Below are positions 50,401 through 64,000 of a DNA stretch of 64,000 nt, in pieces. Location: contig CP093829.1 in the NCBI GenBank assembly GCA_033063855.1, positions 5,342,243 to 5,406,242 of the forward strand. The letters run 5' to 3'. A program made the translations under genes and the position numbers. The notes beneath the pieces were generated by a model, which saw nothing but the letters and a program-made list of their open reading frames with translations, searched no databases and was not told where the DNA came from. Numbering within the stretch: position 1 is the first letter of the stretch; every line of letters starts with the position of its first letter. This DNA comes from Smittia aterrima (lineage: Eukaryota > Arthropoda > Insecta > Diptera > Chironomidae).

Positions 50401-52250
50401 TTTTTTTGCTTGTGAGATCTAATCTCGAGACTTGCATCGTCGTCGTTGTTCACAACGCCTCTGTCAGCCGCCGCCCCAATTTTTCCATCTCTTTTCATCA
50501 TCGACTTTTGCGCAGCTTCTCGATTGGCCGTTAGCTTTTCTCTTCATCGCTCGGTGGAAAAAAGCTTTCGAGAGTTTTCCTTTTATTGCTTTCGACGATA
50601 GCGAGAAAAAACTAGTTTTGAAAGACGATGGAGCAAAATGTTATTAAGTTTTCTGTCAGGTACTTCATGAAACTTATTTTTTTTTCCTCTCTCGCTCGTC
50701 TTTCATGTTATTTTAAATTATCTTAAAAATGCGCATGTTTTGGCATTCAGGGTTGCAACGCTAAATAAATATTTATGAGGACTTTGGCAGACGAGATTGC
50801 TTCAAGATGCTGCAGTCGAGTAAGTTTATTTTGCAATTTCCTCAGTGCACCAGCATTGACGTCTTCATCATCCGTTGTTGGCGCGCCATGAGTTGTCGTC
50901 TTACCAATAAAAATATTTCGCCATAAAATTGCGCATAGTCGCATAGACAAACATGAAGCTTTCTCGTCAGCGAATAGACGCAACTGAGGGCGGAGGTTGC
51001 GCTGGAGCTTTCGAGAAAAATTGATGATATCATAAAAGTGCAACGAGGAAGAGACTTTTTCAATTACGAGCTTTTAAATTAATTGAAAACTTTAATCAGC
51101 AAAATTTTAAATTGAAAATGTTTGAAAACTAAAATCAGCCCTCGACGTTCGAGAAACCTTCAACTAAACTCTCGCTATCTCACAGCACATCAACTGTGTT
51201 GCTGTTGACATGTTATTTGCCGCTCCAGCGCCTTTCAAAAGGCGACCCGCAACCTTTATCACACACAACAAGATCCGAAATCACTTGATTGGTGATGGGA
51301 GAAAAGAAGATTAACATGCAAATGTTCAGGCAGAGACTGAATTACTATCACAGCTTTGTGAGTTATTATAAAAAAATCAATTTAAATTTCTAGGGGAGAG
51401 TCGGCTCATGTTGTACAAACCGGTAAGATCGAAATATATCAGCGGCTCAATTCTTTTCCAATAAAACTTTTCCGTCGAAAGGTAGGAAAAAGCAATAAAA
51501 TTATAAAAGATTGGAGAAATTGGCTTGCTCGCTCTCGTCGAGTAATTTATGTATTTTCATTTCGAACATGTAGAAAAATAAAATAAATTGATTGTTTAAT
51601 GTTTGCAAAAAGGTATTGGAAAATATATTTAAACGCTTTTCATCTCTCTCGATGGCAGCCGCTTGCACAATCTTTCGATATTACTTCTCATGTGAGATCC
51701 GAGGATGTTTGCATAGGATCCACGAGCGAGCGCAAAAAAAAAACTCATACATTATGCAGTTGCTTCCTTAAAATTTTCAATTTAGATTTTAATGATATGT
51801 ATGATGATAGATTTGCGCTGGTTGTGTTGTCTGAGATAAGCGAGATGGAAATTTTAATCAAACTCGAGGAGACAACGATTAGCATCGAGAAATGAAGAAA
51901 AAATAATTGGAAAGTATGTGACTCGAGTTGAGTGTAATCGAATTATTGTTTGAAGAAAAGTTTTCGCAATAAATTTTCTTTTGAAAACTCTTTGGAAACT
52001 TGTGGAGGAAAGTTTTCCATCCCCAAGAGAGCCAACTCATTCTTCAAAGAGAATTTATCGACACTCAACTTCGCGTTTTCGATTTTAATTAAAAGTTTCT
52101 TATGAGAAACTTTATGCCGAAATACGAAATTCAAAGAAGTGTGAAGCGAGCTGAGAGAATATTTAATGAGGCGACGTTTTTTTAAACAGTTGGTTAACTA
52201 CATCATAAAAGTTCATTAGAGAGGAAAGCCATACACGCCATTTGCCGGAT

Positions 52251-52282
52251 CGTAAACTCTCTACCTCTCGCACAAGGAGAAG
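52251..52282 (+). repeat. Copy 2 of a 32-bp dispersed repeat
   Basis: Pairs with 16135-16166 at 29 of 32 positions by eye, with the last 21 identical. It lies about 36 kb away in otherwise unremarkable AT-rich sequence. Confidence 0.6.
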
Positions 52283-55200
52283 ATGAAATTGCTTAAGTGA
52301 AAATTTAATTTCGTTAAACGACGCTTGAACCTTGTGAAGTGATTTTTCCACAATCCCGACCACAACAAAAGGCAATAAAAGTTCAATGAAGCGAAACTAA
52401 TTTAATAAAATAATTAAAACTTGTCGTCGTCCTTCGAGTCAACCCTTGAGCAGTCAGAGGGAGAAAGATTTATTCCCGAGTCGATGTAGCAAGTGGATGA
52501 TCTTCACTGAAGATTAAACTTGAAGAAGAGAAATTTATGTGCCGATTTGTCATGTCGAACAACCGATTCAATAACTTGGTCAATTTCATCCCATTTGGTC
52601 GCCCTTTGTCGACTCCTAATTGTCCATCACTTCAATAACACTAAACTTTCCCTTTTTGTTGACAGCAAATTAAGTTAAAAGCAATCGAAGGAGAAAGTCT
52701 TTTGGTCAAAATATTTTCAATTTCAGGAAATTAATTGTTTTGATTGTAAAACATGTGTCGCAATTATCGTCCGTCGTCAGCTTAAATGGAAATCAATTTA
52801 ATGAACAGTGAAATCATTTTGTCCCGAAGGGTCAGTCGAGAGCGGTCAGTGAATTATCGAAACATTTAATCATTTCGAGACAAACAAATTCTCTAAGCAG
52901 CTCAATAAATTCTGAATTTTACTGCGGAAATATTTTAATCGCCATCAATCCGAATTCAAATTTTCCTTGTTGGTGAATAACAAATGAACCGCAATAAAAA
53001 TCTCATTTCTTAATTGAGCAATAAAAACTGAATCGAAGTCGAGGAACTGTTCAACAAATCTCTCTCACGACACAAAACAAACCTTTGATTGTTTAATCAC
53101 AACACTTTGACAGGCGAAAAGGATTACAAAGTCAAATAGAAACAGATTTTGTAGTAGAACAACAAACGATCTCCATAAAAAAGCCTTTGTCTTCAATGAG
53201 CTCAAAGTTTTATCGCGAGTGAAAGAACTTTTACGACTCTTGAATACATTTTCGTCTCCATCGAATGTGATGAGAAGTGGCAATAAAATTTAAAGCTCAC
53301 TCATAAATTAATTAGTCGAATATTTTATGCAAAGCAGAGCAAGAAAACTTTTGTTGTCGTTGTTGTTACACATAAAACACAAATTCGCAAAAAGACGTTT
53401 TTTGCTTCAACTTCATTAGGGTTAGAATAATATTTTCTTGCATTTGGCCTCGTTCCTAGAAAGTCCTTCGAAAGCTAGAGTAACTTCAAGAAGCTAAAGA
53501 GCTCATTCATTCAAAGGAAGTTTCTACATTTCACTTTATCTTTGCTCTTCCTGAAATAATTTAACAACACCCCGGCTTTTCGCACGCGGCTGAAAAACTG
53601 CGAAACAACAGCAACAGAAGTAAGCAAACGGCATGTGAAGTCGAGACCTTGTTTAGGGAGAGGGGCGAGGGTTGCGATGAGTTTTTCTGCATGAAAGGGA
53701 TCATTGAACACACAAAGCAGAGTAAGTGTGAGTTTATTTCCAGATGAAACAAGTTGCACTCTGTCGTTCTCATTCAATCGAACAGACTAAGCACAACCCT
53801 TGTTGATTATGCTAAATAAATAGAGTCAAATTTGTGGCCTAACTATACGCCTGATTAAGTTTAAACTACATGTCGATGCTTCTGCTGTCACAAGCGGGAG
53901 AACTACAGAAAAAAAGTTTCATTTTTGATAGATCGCTTGAATGATATTCTTGCATAATTTGATGTAAAGAAAATATTTCTTTTTCCCTTGAATTGAATCG
54001 ATGTCGTCACGGTGACATCGCAAATGGCAACAACGAGAATTTATTTGTTTCATTCACTTCCCACTTTGGCTTTTTTTTCTGCTAAATCTCAGGATCTTCC
54101 TCTCGCAATGGGGTGAACAGCTCTTTGAAGCATCGCAAATGCCACAGAAGTCGAGAGTTCTTTTTTTGTCTCTTTAAATGATGCAGAATGATGCGATATT
54201 TTTCACACCAGATTTGCGATCGTCATTCATCATAAATTACTTCTTTATGATATCCTCGAGTAAAACGATTTAAAGAATCTCTCGCTCTATTAAAAATTTA
54301 ATGGCATGTGAAGTTCTTCCGGCTCTGCAAGAGACCCAGAAGCGATTCTCTCACCTCCCTCTCAAACGAAATGCCTTTTTATGTTGACGCTTCCGAAGCA
54401 AAATAAATATTTACAAAATCCTTTTCCCAGCAGCTTACTGCCAGTAATGGATCGGCAGTCGTTGATAAAGAGACCGAACAATATTTTTTATTATTTATTT
54501 TTAAAAAACACATAAACACACGTGCGCAGATGGAAGATTTTTATTCGTCGGTAGCTGGCGACGAGCAAATTAACTGACGAGCAAATAAACAAAAGAGTTA
54601 CACGTGTGGAAATTGAGAAATCCCACTTTTAGTCAATCGCAATTCGAAGGCAATTTTCCTGTTCTTCCTCGTGGAAAATTCAACTTCATTGTTTGACTTT
54701 CCAAACGACGTTGTCGTCGTTTAATTGGAGAGGATTTAATTGCTGTCGTTTGACAATATCTCGGAGATTCCTTTCAACTCCGATAAATCATTATCAATCA
54801 AATAAACGATCTGCTTGCATATTGACGACGCCCATGTGATGAAAGATTGATTGCCGATTGTCTGAGAACGAGTTTTAAAGTATTTTCAAGTAAATTAAAC
54901 TTTATTTCGATCCTTCAACACGACGACTCGGGTGAGATTGCGAAATAAACTCTTTATAATATTGATAGATTGAACTCGAGATTGAGTCAGTCGATTGGAA
55001 GAGTTTGAAAGAAAAATTATTGACGCTTCATTGAGTCCCTCGAATAAAATCGAATCGACGGTTGTGACGGTTTCCTCCAAACTCTGATGCTCTGACCAGC
55101 TTGGACAGTTAAATCAACGAAGCTCTCTCGTGAATCATCAATATTCGAAAGGAATTGCAATTTATCATTTGAAGATTGAGTTGAATCGAATGAAATTTTT

Positions 55201-58200
55201 CACGCAAAGTTTTCAGCTTTTGAGCTTCTGTGAGTTTAATAATTCGATCCATGAGCGTGCAGATCGTGCCAAAATCCGCAAACCTTCTCCCTCCCCTTCT
55301 CTTTCTCAATAGAAATAATCTGAAATAAATATCGAGATATTCCTCTAATGATATTTTGATACATCTTTTTGATAAATCTCATATTTTTTATGGAATGACG
55401 TGCAAGCGAGAAAGCGAGCGAGCGAAGGGATAGACGAGAAGAATCATCATTATGTGATTGCTGTTCCATTTGATGTACGATTCAGATCGATTGCTGCAGC
55501 AAATCCATCACACATTTCATTACATTTTAATATAAAAGAAAACTTCTTCTCGCTCATGGGCTTGCGATAAATCCATTTCGGGCCTTTCGATGATTGATGT
55601 CCCGATGAGACCGCAAATTAGAATTCAAATCTTTTGCGGCTCCTGTCGGCTTCGGTTTCGCATTTCCCAAATCAAGTTTAATTAAATTAATTAAAAAATT
55701 AATGGCTGAGTGTACGAGAAGCGACAATTCGTCCCTTCTCCGTCCGAGCGAGACACAAAATGATGGAAACTTTTTAATTAATATTTCTCGCCGCAATTTT
55801 TTCACTCTCAAGTATTTGTTTTTCTCGACCGACACCAAACTTGATGATTTTTTAATTAAAACTTTTTTAATAATTCCGAAGCTCTGGCGTGGGTGAGTTG
55901 CGAGTGTCCTTGTTGGTTTGAAGTTTCCCTCAAACTTTCCCAGCGAATCATTCATCGCGATAACTCGTCCCACCTTTCCCTTCGTTGTTTAGCTTTCATC
56001 ATTCGTCGAATACTCTTCAGATCTTCAAAGAATGAAAGACAAACATTGAAGACGATTGAACTTTTATGCAAATCTCGCACTTTGCTCTTAATGGCTTTCA
56101 GATTCATTTCTCTTCGATGCTCTCGTCACGAATAAAGGAAAATAGACGACAAGTGTCCTTAAAAATAATAAACATTGTTAACGTGGAACGACAAATGCTA
56201 AAAGTCAGAAAGATTTTCTCGCATTTCGAGAAATGTTGAATGCAAATCAAGAGGATCCTCTTCAACCCTCTTACGACATAATGATGTTCGACTCTCAAAT
56301 CCGTTGATGTTTGATGCGATGCAGTGAATCTTCTTATCCTCGTAAAGCCTTTAGAAAGTTTACTCACATCAAGCAACTCGATTTAAATTCTATTTCATTT
56401 GTTTACATTGATATGAGTTGCATATTCATTTAGTGACATGCAATTCACTGTTGTTTGTTTATTTATGCTTTGGTTTTTGTTCGAAAACATAATGGAAATG
56501 TAAATATTGTTGTTTGGACAGTAAGGGAAGTCCGTTGGTTGTCGCCAATAAATTATTGTTATAGGAACAAAGATAGAATCTTTACTGGACTAGAAAACAT
56601 TGATTCGGTCGACAGAGTTTGAATTTATCATCTAAAGAGACAAAGAGAGATGGAGAGAGAAAGTCATAAAGTAATCAAAAAGAAAAAGTTGAAGAAAATT
56701 CAATTTGTAACAACATAAATGCTCAACAACGCGTTTACGTTCCCGCATTAAAAATTTAGCAGAAAAGATTTTTCTTTTCTCTCCCGTCGACGACGACAAG
56801 CCCTAAAGAAGACTCTCGCTCTCGCATTAAAAAGTTTGTTGTGGAAAATCCTCAATCTTAGCAGAAGGAACGAGAAGAAAAACCTTAAATTATATGCAAA
56901 TATCAACATCCGAAAGAAAAAGAAAACTTGCCATCATCTGCATAATTATCCGCCGTAAGTTCTGCGGCGCATTCGACAGAGAGACTTCATCTCTTAAACG
57001 AAGGCAAACAAATAAATCTCCTCGCAAATTCAATTTTCCCGCAAACGACAACGGTTTAAAGATTTTTTTTCGACGGCCTCGAATTTAAATTTCACTGCTC
57101 GCCCTCGCGATTGAATGTTTATTGTTTCAATCGCTGTCAAATCAGCAAAATCATTGAGAGAAATCAAAGCTGAGATGAGAGGACGAGAAATTAATTAAAT
57201 TATGTAATTCGAAGAGAATTTTCCGGTCTCTGATTGAGCCGTCAGCAAACAGAGAAAAAAAATCAAATTCATAATTCCTTTCTATCCTGGTAGCAAAGCC
57301 TGGCGTAATCCTCTCCGACGACAACATGTGATAACATCTCGATTCTGTTCCAATTATTTCTATTTGCGGCTTTGTTCACTTCTCCCGCTTCCACTTTACA
57401 CGCAACATCCTGCGACGCTCACCCAGAGAAACAACAGATTTTCTGGATATTTTGATTAAATTTCCATTGTTGGCTGTCAAGCTTTGACGAGTTCGAGCGA
57501 CTGGGGAGAACGCAACAATTGTTGCCCATTTGTGCGGAAGAAATTGTTCCAGGATTTTTACTTCTGCTCGTCATCGACAGTGGGAACTCACAAAAAAGGG
57601 TTGATTTGAGGCATTGTGATGAATGCCGGCGTGAAATTGATAATTTTCGTGTGGAAACTGTCAGGAAAAGTTGTGGAAGCGTTTTAATTTATTCGAGTTC
57701 CATCGGAAATTCACAAAGCACCACAAATTGATTTCATATCGTTATCACTGACATTAACGAGAAAGTAAATTAGATTTTCATTTCCACCCCCGCACTCACA
57801 TGTTCTCACACATATTACGCTTGGTGTAAGCAACGGAATGCTCGGCTCACTCTTTCGTTTTTACTCCTCGGGGGTGAATAATGAATGAAGTTAATTAAGA
57901 GAAGGGTTGAACGTTTGCCGTGTGCTGTGATCTGTGAATATTTGTTTGCGGCAGTGAACGAGAGAGAGTGATATGGAGTCGGTTAATTGTCACAAGTTGC
58001 CGTGATGGAAGACAGATTTTCACGCCCAAGGAATCGTGGGAAGTTTGAGTTTTAATTAACGCTTTGTTAATTTGTTAATTGAGTGTTTGTTTAAAAGTCT
58101 ATTTACGAGAATGTTTGCGTTGAGAGAAGTTCTGTCGCTGAGACAATTTTTTTTAATAAAACTAATGGAATTGCAAAGTAATTTTTTCCTCCGCTCACGT

Positions 58201-60307
58201 CTCATGCATTTGCAAGCAGGTCGCAAATATTTATTTCCATCTGACGAAAGGGTTTCCGAAAGAAGATCAGTCGAGAGCAAATGTTTGCGCTCGCAATCCC
58301 TTTTCCATAAAGCTTTTCGTTCTCTGTCTTCGTCGTTACATAAAATAACAATTTTTAAATGCAAAAGATGAGTCGCTCCGTGACAAGACGCGTTGGAGTG
58401 GCTGGCTCGTTCGGTTGATGTGACAACTCAGTTTGCAATGAGAGCATAAGCAGATGAGTGGCGGAATGAAATTACTGTTGATGTCGCATTAAAATTCAAA
58501 TATGGATAAACACAATTAAAATGGCGACAACAACTTTTTTTTCATCTTGCTCTGCTCTTCGCTTTGACCCTTCGCATAAAAGCAATTTTCAAACGAGGAT
58601 AATGAAAAAGGAACTTTCTGTTTCCACTTGAAAGACTTTTATATTTCCTCCACTCGATTCATATTCTCCGCCCTCATTATCCTTCAAAAAAATCACTTTG
58701 AGCGACTCTCGAGGAGAAACATCAAAAGTTTGGAAATTTAATGAAAAACAATTTTCATCATAAAAATGTTTCGCTTTGATAAACGAAAATGACTTCACCT
58801 TCCCATTCAATCGCTCAATGATACTCAACATAAACTTCAGACTTTAAACGAGAAGCTTTCCGTGAATTTTACGTCCTTGTAAAGATAAACTTCGCATCTT
58901 TCAACAATAATTCATTTTTCCCAGCGCACAAATCTGAAAAACTCAAAAATATTTTTGAAACTTAATCATGAAGGCGGAAAAAAACACAGAAGATTGAAAA
59001 TAATTTAGAAACTAAACATTTTGCTTTACAAACAAAAATATTATTTCGTTTGTTCGTTGATGCGAGAGTAGAAGTAACAAACCAAGTTGTTCACTCGATA
59101 ATTGCGGAGTTCTCAATTATTTTCTCGCGGAAACTTCGAGTTAGATAACCTCAGGCAAAATCAAATAAACTAAACATCGTGAGACTCTCGACACCTGTCA
59201 AGCTCTAAACTCAAACAAATGTTTATCTTTGTTAGTCACTTGTTCATAATTCGCGTGTCCTCGAGCTGAGTTTTCATTGCAGCTGAGTTCTCGTGTAACC
59301 GGATGATCGAACCACCGCAGGTTGTTTAAGAGAAGTTTTTTTATCGGAATCCATTTCGTTTCTGATTTAAATTTATTGTTTACACACAAAAACGTTGTTG
59401 TTTCAAGCCAAAGAACACACCCGACAAGCAAAAACGACTTTTCTTTTGCGGGAAAAAGTTCCCTTGGACGATGAGAGAGGCGTCCCAACGAGTTAGGGCT
59501 TGGTCATCAGTTGCCAACAACTCAACGAGTGATATATGACTCGACAGACTTTATCGGCCAGAAAAGAAATGTCGCAAAGCAGAGTCGACGGAAATTTATC
59601 GAGTTCTGCTTCAATTTAATTTGCGAATGCATTGGCGAGCGACTCGTCCTAATCTCAGCTGGATCTGGACGCTGTCAGTGCGGTCTAATTTATTTTAGGG
59701 ATGTTGACAATTTGATTTGATTTTTTATTGTCTTGCTCTCGTTCTCTCGTTTTTTTGCGGTTGCAAATTGAAAGTCAACATCATTGTAAATGAAATTGTC
59801 CCGTCTTATCATGTTTATCAGTCGAGATACCATCAAGCAGAGCTGAAATTTATTTTCTCGACCATAAAGTTTATTTCGTCGGAGAGAAGTTTTATTGTTC
59901 TGTGGGAAAAAAAAGTCTCGCAATCCTCATAATTGAGTTTTGTAATCTGGGAAATGGATGAAGTTTAGTTTGAGGACGAAATGCAGTTTAACTCTGAAAT
60001 TGTTTAAGTTAAAGCTTCAATCATTTCTCCCCTTTGAAGTTTAAACCAATCGAACTCTCCAATAAATAAATTGACTTTAAGAATTCGATTGGAATTTATA
60101 AAATTTCCGTTTTCAATTTCGTTGGATCACGAATTTGCATGAGAAAATAATTTTCCCAAAACATAAAACAAATAAAATTTCAGATTATGATGAGGGAGTG
60201 AAACCTTCTGTCGATCATTCAGATCACGTTTAAAGGAACAACAAGCTAATAAGGGAGAGTTTGTCAGTGACGTGGGAAGTTTTTATTTCTTCATTTTCTG
60301 ATTAAAA

Positions 60308-60375
60308 TGTTATATATTATAAATTTATTATATTATATATTATAAATATTTTATAGATATATTATATTAAAATAT
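60308..60375. repeat. AT-only tract with a 23-bp period
   Basis: Nearly pure A and T over 68 bp. TTATATATTATAAAT occurs at 60310-60324 and again at 60333-60347. The tract can fold on itself in several ways. It may be a simple AT-rich microsatellite or a matrix-attachment-like segment. Confidence 0.65.
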
Positions 60376-63300
60376 TCTTGATCTTCTATTTCCATCTTGA
60401 CGTCAATTTAACTTTCTTCCTCAAAAAGGTGAAAAGACTTTTCGTCTTCGTGAAATTTTCTTAAAAGCGTTCGTCGCTCTATTCATAATTATGCAATTAA
60501 GTCGGTATAAATAACGAGTCCAGAATAAATGTTATGTTAATGAACTTAATTAAATTAAGAGGAAAATTATGATATTTTGGTCGAGGCGCTTCTCGCTCAC
60601 ATATTGAAAGGCAAACTTTGTTTTTTCGGAGGAAAATTAAAATAATTATCCAATCTAAAGTACTCGCTATCGCTTTAACCAATAACTCCTTTGACACGAA
60701 CTTTATTATGAGACTCACGAGTGCCTTAAACTCTTCTTAAGTCGCTCGAAGGCATTGTAGGCAATTAAGAAAATCCTTTTCCGCAATCAACGCACAGTCG
60801 ACAGATCTCTCGCAAAGCCAGAAACTGTTGTCAAACGACGAAAGTTTCATCTTCGAGAGATTCAATTCCACCCTCGAGCGGCATGAAAAGACAGCAAGAA
60901 CGAACATAAATCATCTATTAAGGATCAATAAAAAAAGGACCACAAAAAATAACCACTCGATTTCTCGTTTTTTATGCTCATTGTCGTGCTCGGGGGGAAA
61001 GAAAACATTAATAAGGAGAGCGAAACTATAATAAGGATCATCATAATCCTCTTGCTAAGTGTGGGGTTGTCTGATTCTTCATGGAAACTTTTTACGTTGT
61101 TGTCAAAGCAAAGAAGGAAACTTACGAGATGATGTATCTGAAAACGATAGGGATCGGACAATTGTTTTCATCGACCTCCCCTCGCTCTACTTGTATCATA
61201 AAGTCAATGAAGGAAAATGAAGAGTCACAAGTCGTAAATCATATTTTTGTTGACCACAAAATGCAACGAAGTTTTGTTGTGGAGTCATCTCGATCATCAC
61301 GGTCTATCAGAGTTGAAAGGAATGGAAACTTTAAGTGAAAAGCATTAACTTTCGAGTTATCTTAATGTCCAGAAAAGTTTTTATTTAATGAATTCCTCAC
61401 TCGCCTTATCATCATCCTTTTCTACATTTCGGTTTATGAACAAAGAGAGTTATTGCATGAGCTCGCTTGGAAACACCTTTTAATGTATTTTGACACTGTA
61501 ACAATTAAGATAAGGCGGCTTCGCGGGGTGGAAAAGGTCGAAAGAGAGAGAGACGCGTTGTTTTAAGTGAAAAGTACCATAATCATAAATTACGCGACGC
61601 GGCGGAGTTTTTTTTTTGGTAAAAATGGAAATAAAACATTTTGTGCGTTTGACGTGCTCGTTGAGCGGTTAAGGCAAAAGTTGTAGCATTAAGCATTCGC
61701 TCGGCTTCGAAGAGAGCGACCTTATCTTATAATTCTTCAATTAACATAATTAAAAAAGTGTTGATTTCAATTAGAGTCGTGGGCTTGTAGCTTTTAGCTC
61801 TGACTGTTACTAAACGAGACTTTAATGATTTCACTTAACAGCTAATCGCCCTCGAAACTTCTTCAAGAACAATCAAATTTTGAAATGAATTTAATTCAAT
61901 CGACGGTAGATTCATCATAAATTGAAATTTTATTCGTTTTCCGATTCCCATCAACGCGTTTTTCTGTTTTTGCTTTATGAGCAAGCTTAGAACGACATTT
62001 TGAGTTCCTTGATCCATTACTGAGCTCTCGAAATAGCCTCAAAGAATGAAACAATAATCTCTCGCATTATCATAATATTATTCGAGTGTTTAATTGCATT
62101 TTCAAATATTTTATTCATATCGCGGCCCCTCCAATCGCCAAATTATTTTAATCAAATTCTAAATCGTGAAGGGCCCGAAGGGAAATGCTTTTAGTTTAAG
62201 TGAAGCGAGTGATTTCTCTGAACTTCCCAGGAATTTTTCAATCATTCGCAAGCTTCATTGTCGTGTTAGCTTAATTTGTAGTTTTACGATCTTTTTGTGA
62301 CTCAATCTGAAGGATTTTTCTCAGATGCAGGTCAACTCTCGTTGTTGGACGTTGAAGGGCGGAGTCAGAGCTTTTAACAACGTTTAAGCGTCTTAATTGG
62401 CTTTATCTATGATCAACGTTATTATTAATTCATAGTTTCGCCCCAAACAATGTTGAGTTTGTTAGTTTTTCCACAGAGAGAAAAAAAAATATTAAACAAT
62501 GTCGGAGGTGTCGGAAAAGTTTTAATTAATCCGGTTCTCATTTAACTTGAGTAGACTCTAACTCGCTAACTCGCCATGGCAAATGTTCACCTGTCTATTT
62601 CCACTTTGTCGATTTAATTCGAGTCCGAAATAAATCATCAGCTCACACAAAAACTCTGAAGTAGAGTTCGACGTAATGAGATTCAATGTAGAAAAGGCCT
62701 CAGCCGAGCGAGAGCTGTTGATTACATTAATATTAATATCGAGGCTTACTTTTTATTTTAATTGAAAACAATAAAATGTGCCCGGGACATTAAAAAGAAA
62801 TCGAGAGAACTAAATATTTATAAGTTTTTATTTTGATTTTTCCGTTGTTAGTTTCGAGACATTAAACATCATTAGCTCGTCATTCCGTTAATGCTTTCGC
62901 CCAGGAAGGAAACTTCTCTCTCAGGCTTTTTTCACGCTTTCGCATTCCTAGTTCACGTCTCTCCCTCAACAAACATTAAAGAGCAACGACCACTCAAAGG
63001 TTCTGAGTTAAATTTATTTTCGCTGTTAATTACGAAACATTTTTATTTGCTCGCAAAGCTCGAAAGGACTCGCGAAGTTTGGTGTGGTTTTCCTTTGTAT
63101 GTTTTATGTTAATTTAATTAGTTTTGTTTTAATCATTAATTTATAGAGCTGTGAGAAGTATAAAACAATCCTCGGAGCAGGTCGTGACGATATTTTCTAG
63201 AAAAGTACGAAAAGGAATGCACAAGCTGCTCGTTTCGCGCGATTCCCTGGTCTCTCGAGCTTGAACAAACAAAAAAAGGAACGCGGGCAATATTTCAAAT

Positions 63301-64000
63301 TATTTTCATGCGAATTTGGCATTAATTTGACAAAGTCATGAAATTGGAGAAAACTTTTATTTTTTGGCAGAGGAAAATGGTTTTTGACCAAGGGAAACTT
63401 CCGTCGCAGCGATTGGTCAAATCATCGAATGGTCATCGACGGCAATAAAAGTTTTTCTTATCTCGCATCTTTTAAGCGATACACGACGATGACGACGGAG
63501 GGTCAAGCAAATGGAAAAATTCCATTTCCCTTTCTCCTTCAGAGAGGAGACTAAAACAAACACGAGCAGCTTCTTTCTGTCCCCTCAGCTTCGAACAAAA
63601 ACAAACAGCAGCCAGAGTTTTCCGCTTTTCTCATCGAACGAGAGCGAGCGGAAAATAAAATATCGATGGAAAAACCACTCCCCGAAAAGAAAAAAAAGAA
63701 AAGAAGAAAGAAAAACGTTTTCCACTTGCTTCAGCTTTTTCTTTTCATCTCTCGGGGTGGATTCGTCTCTCATCTCGAGTGGGAAAATCTGCTTTTCATA
63801 TTTGGCGCTGAAACAACACGAAACTGTTATTCCTTCTGCAACTTATGATGTCTCCTCGAATGTGGAATTGTTTCAAGTGTCTTTTATCTTCTTGACGATT
63901 CTCCTTGGCGAAGAGGGAAAACATTCTCGAGATGACGACGATAAAGGCAGTGGGAGCTATTAAAAGTAAACATCTTCGCTCAAGCGACACTCGAGATTGA

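Larger units (their letters stand above)
41426..64000. other. Gene-free stretch, one weak candidate first exon
   Basis: No recognisable protein family. A TATA, ATG and splice-donor arrangement at 41426-41523 is described as a finding but is not firm. Also present: the second 32-bp repeat copy (52251-52282), a GA tract at 47435-47448, an 18-bp perfect palindrome at 43615-43632 and the AT-only tract near 60340. Confidence 0.5.

Overview
The window looks like nuclear DNA of an arthropod, most likely an insect. It is AT-rich, and its one convincing gene is an insect-style secreted alpha-carbonic anhydrase with a 51-bp GT-AG intron, a TATA box and an AATAAA signal. I see no operons, ribosome binding sites, phage, CRISPR or other bacterial features. 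The order cannot be fixed from sequence alone; a dipteran is only a guess from the tiny intron and compact promoter.

Layout. 1-10175: no recognisable gene, a few short GA tracts. 10176-11571: array 1, five tandem tRNA-like units on the + strand. Three units (four of the five approximately) keep a Pol III A box and B box at tRNA-like spacing, and each unit is followed by a T run. A 176-bp GC-rich retroelement 3' end with a TCAA-repeat tail is inserted in the B box of unit 4, flanked by a 15-bp target-site duplication. 11572-17034: no gene seen. 17035-18203: the carbonic anhydrase gene (GATA-like site, TATA box, two coding exons, polyA signal). 18204-22381: no gene seen. 22382-23486: array 2, five units of the same broad family in the opposite orientation. 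These keep the B box and an anticodon-arm-like hairpin, but the A box is weak or absent. 23487-64000: about 40 kb with no recognisable coding region, holding microsatellites, an AT-only tract and one candidate first exon that is not firm enough to annotate.

How it fits together. The carbonic anhydrase stands alone between two inverted tRNA-like arrays about 12 kb apart. The arrays share an exact 24-nt inverted match around the B box. Whether they are dead tRNA-derived repeats, Pol III small-RNA units, or B-box sites that bind TFIIIC and act as chromatin boundaries cannot be settled here, but this is the most unusual structure in the window. The remaining non-coding sequence may be intergenic DNA or a large intron of a gene whose exons lie outside the window.
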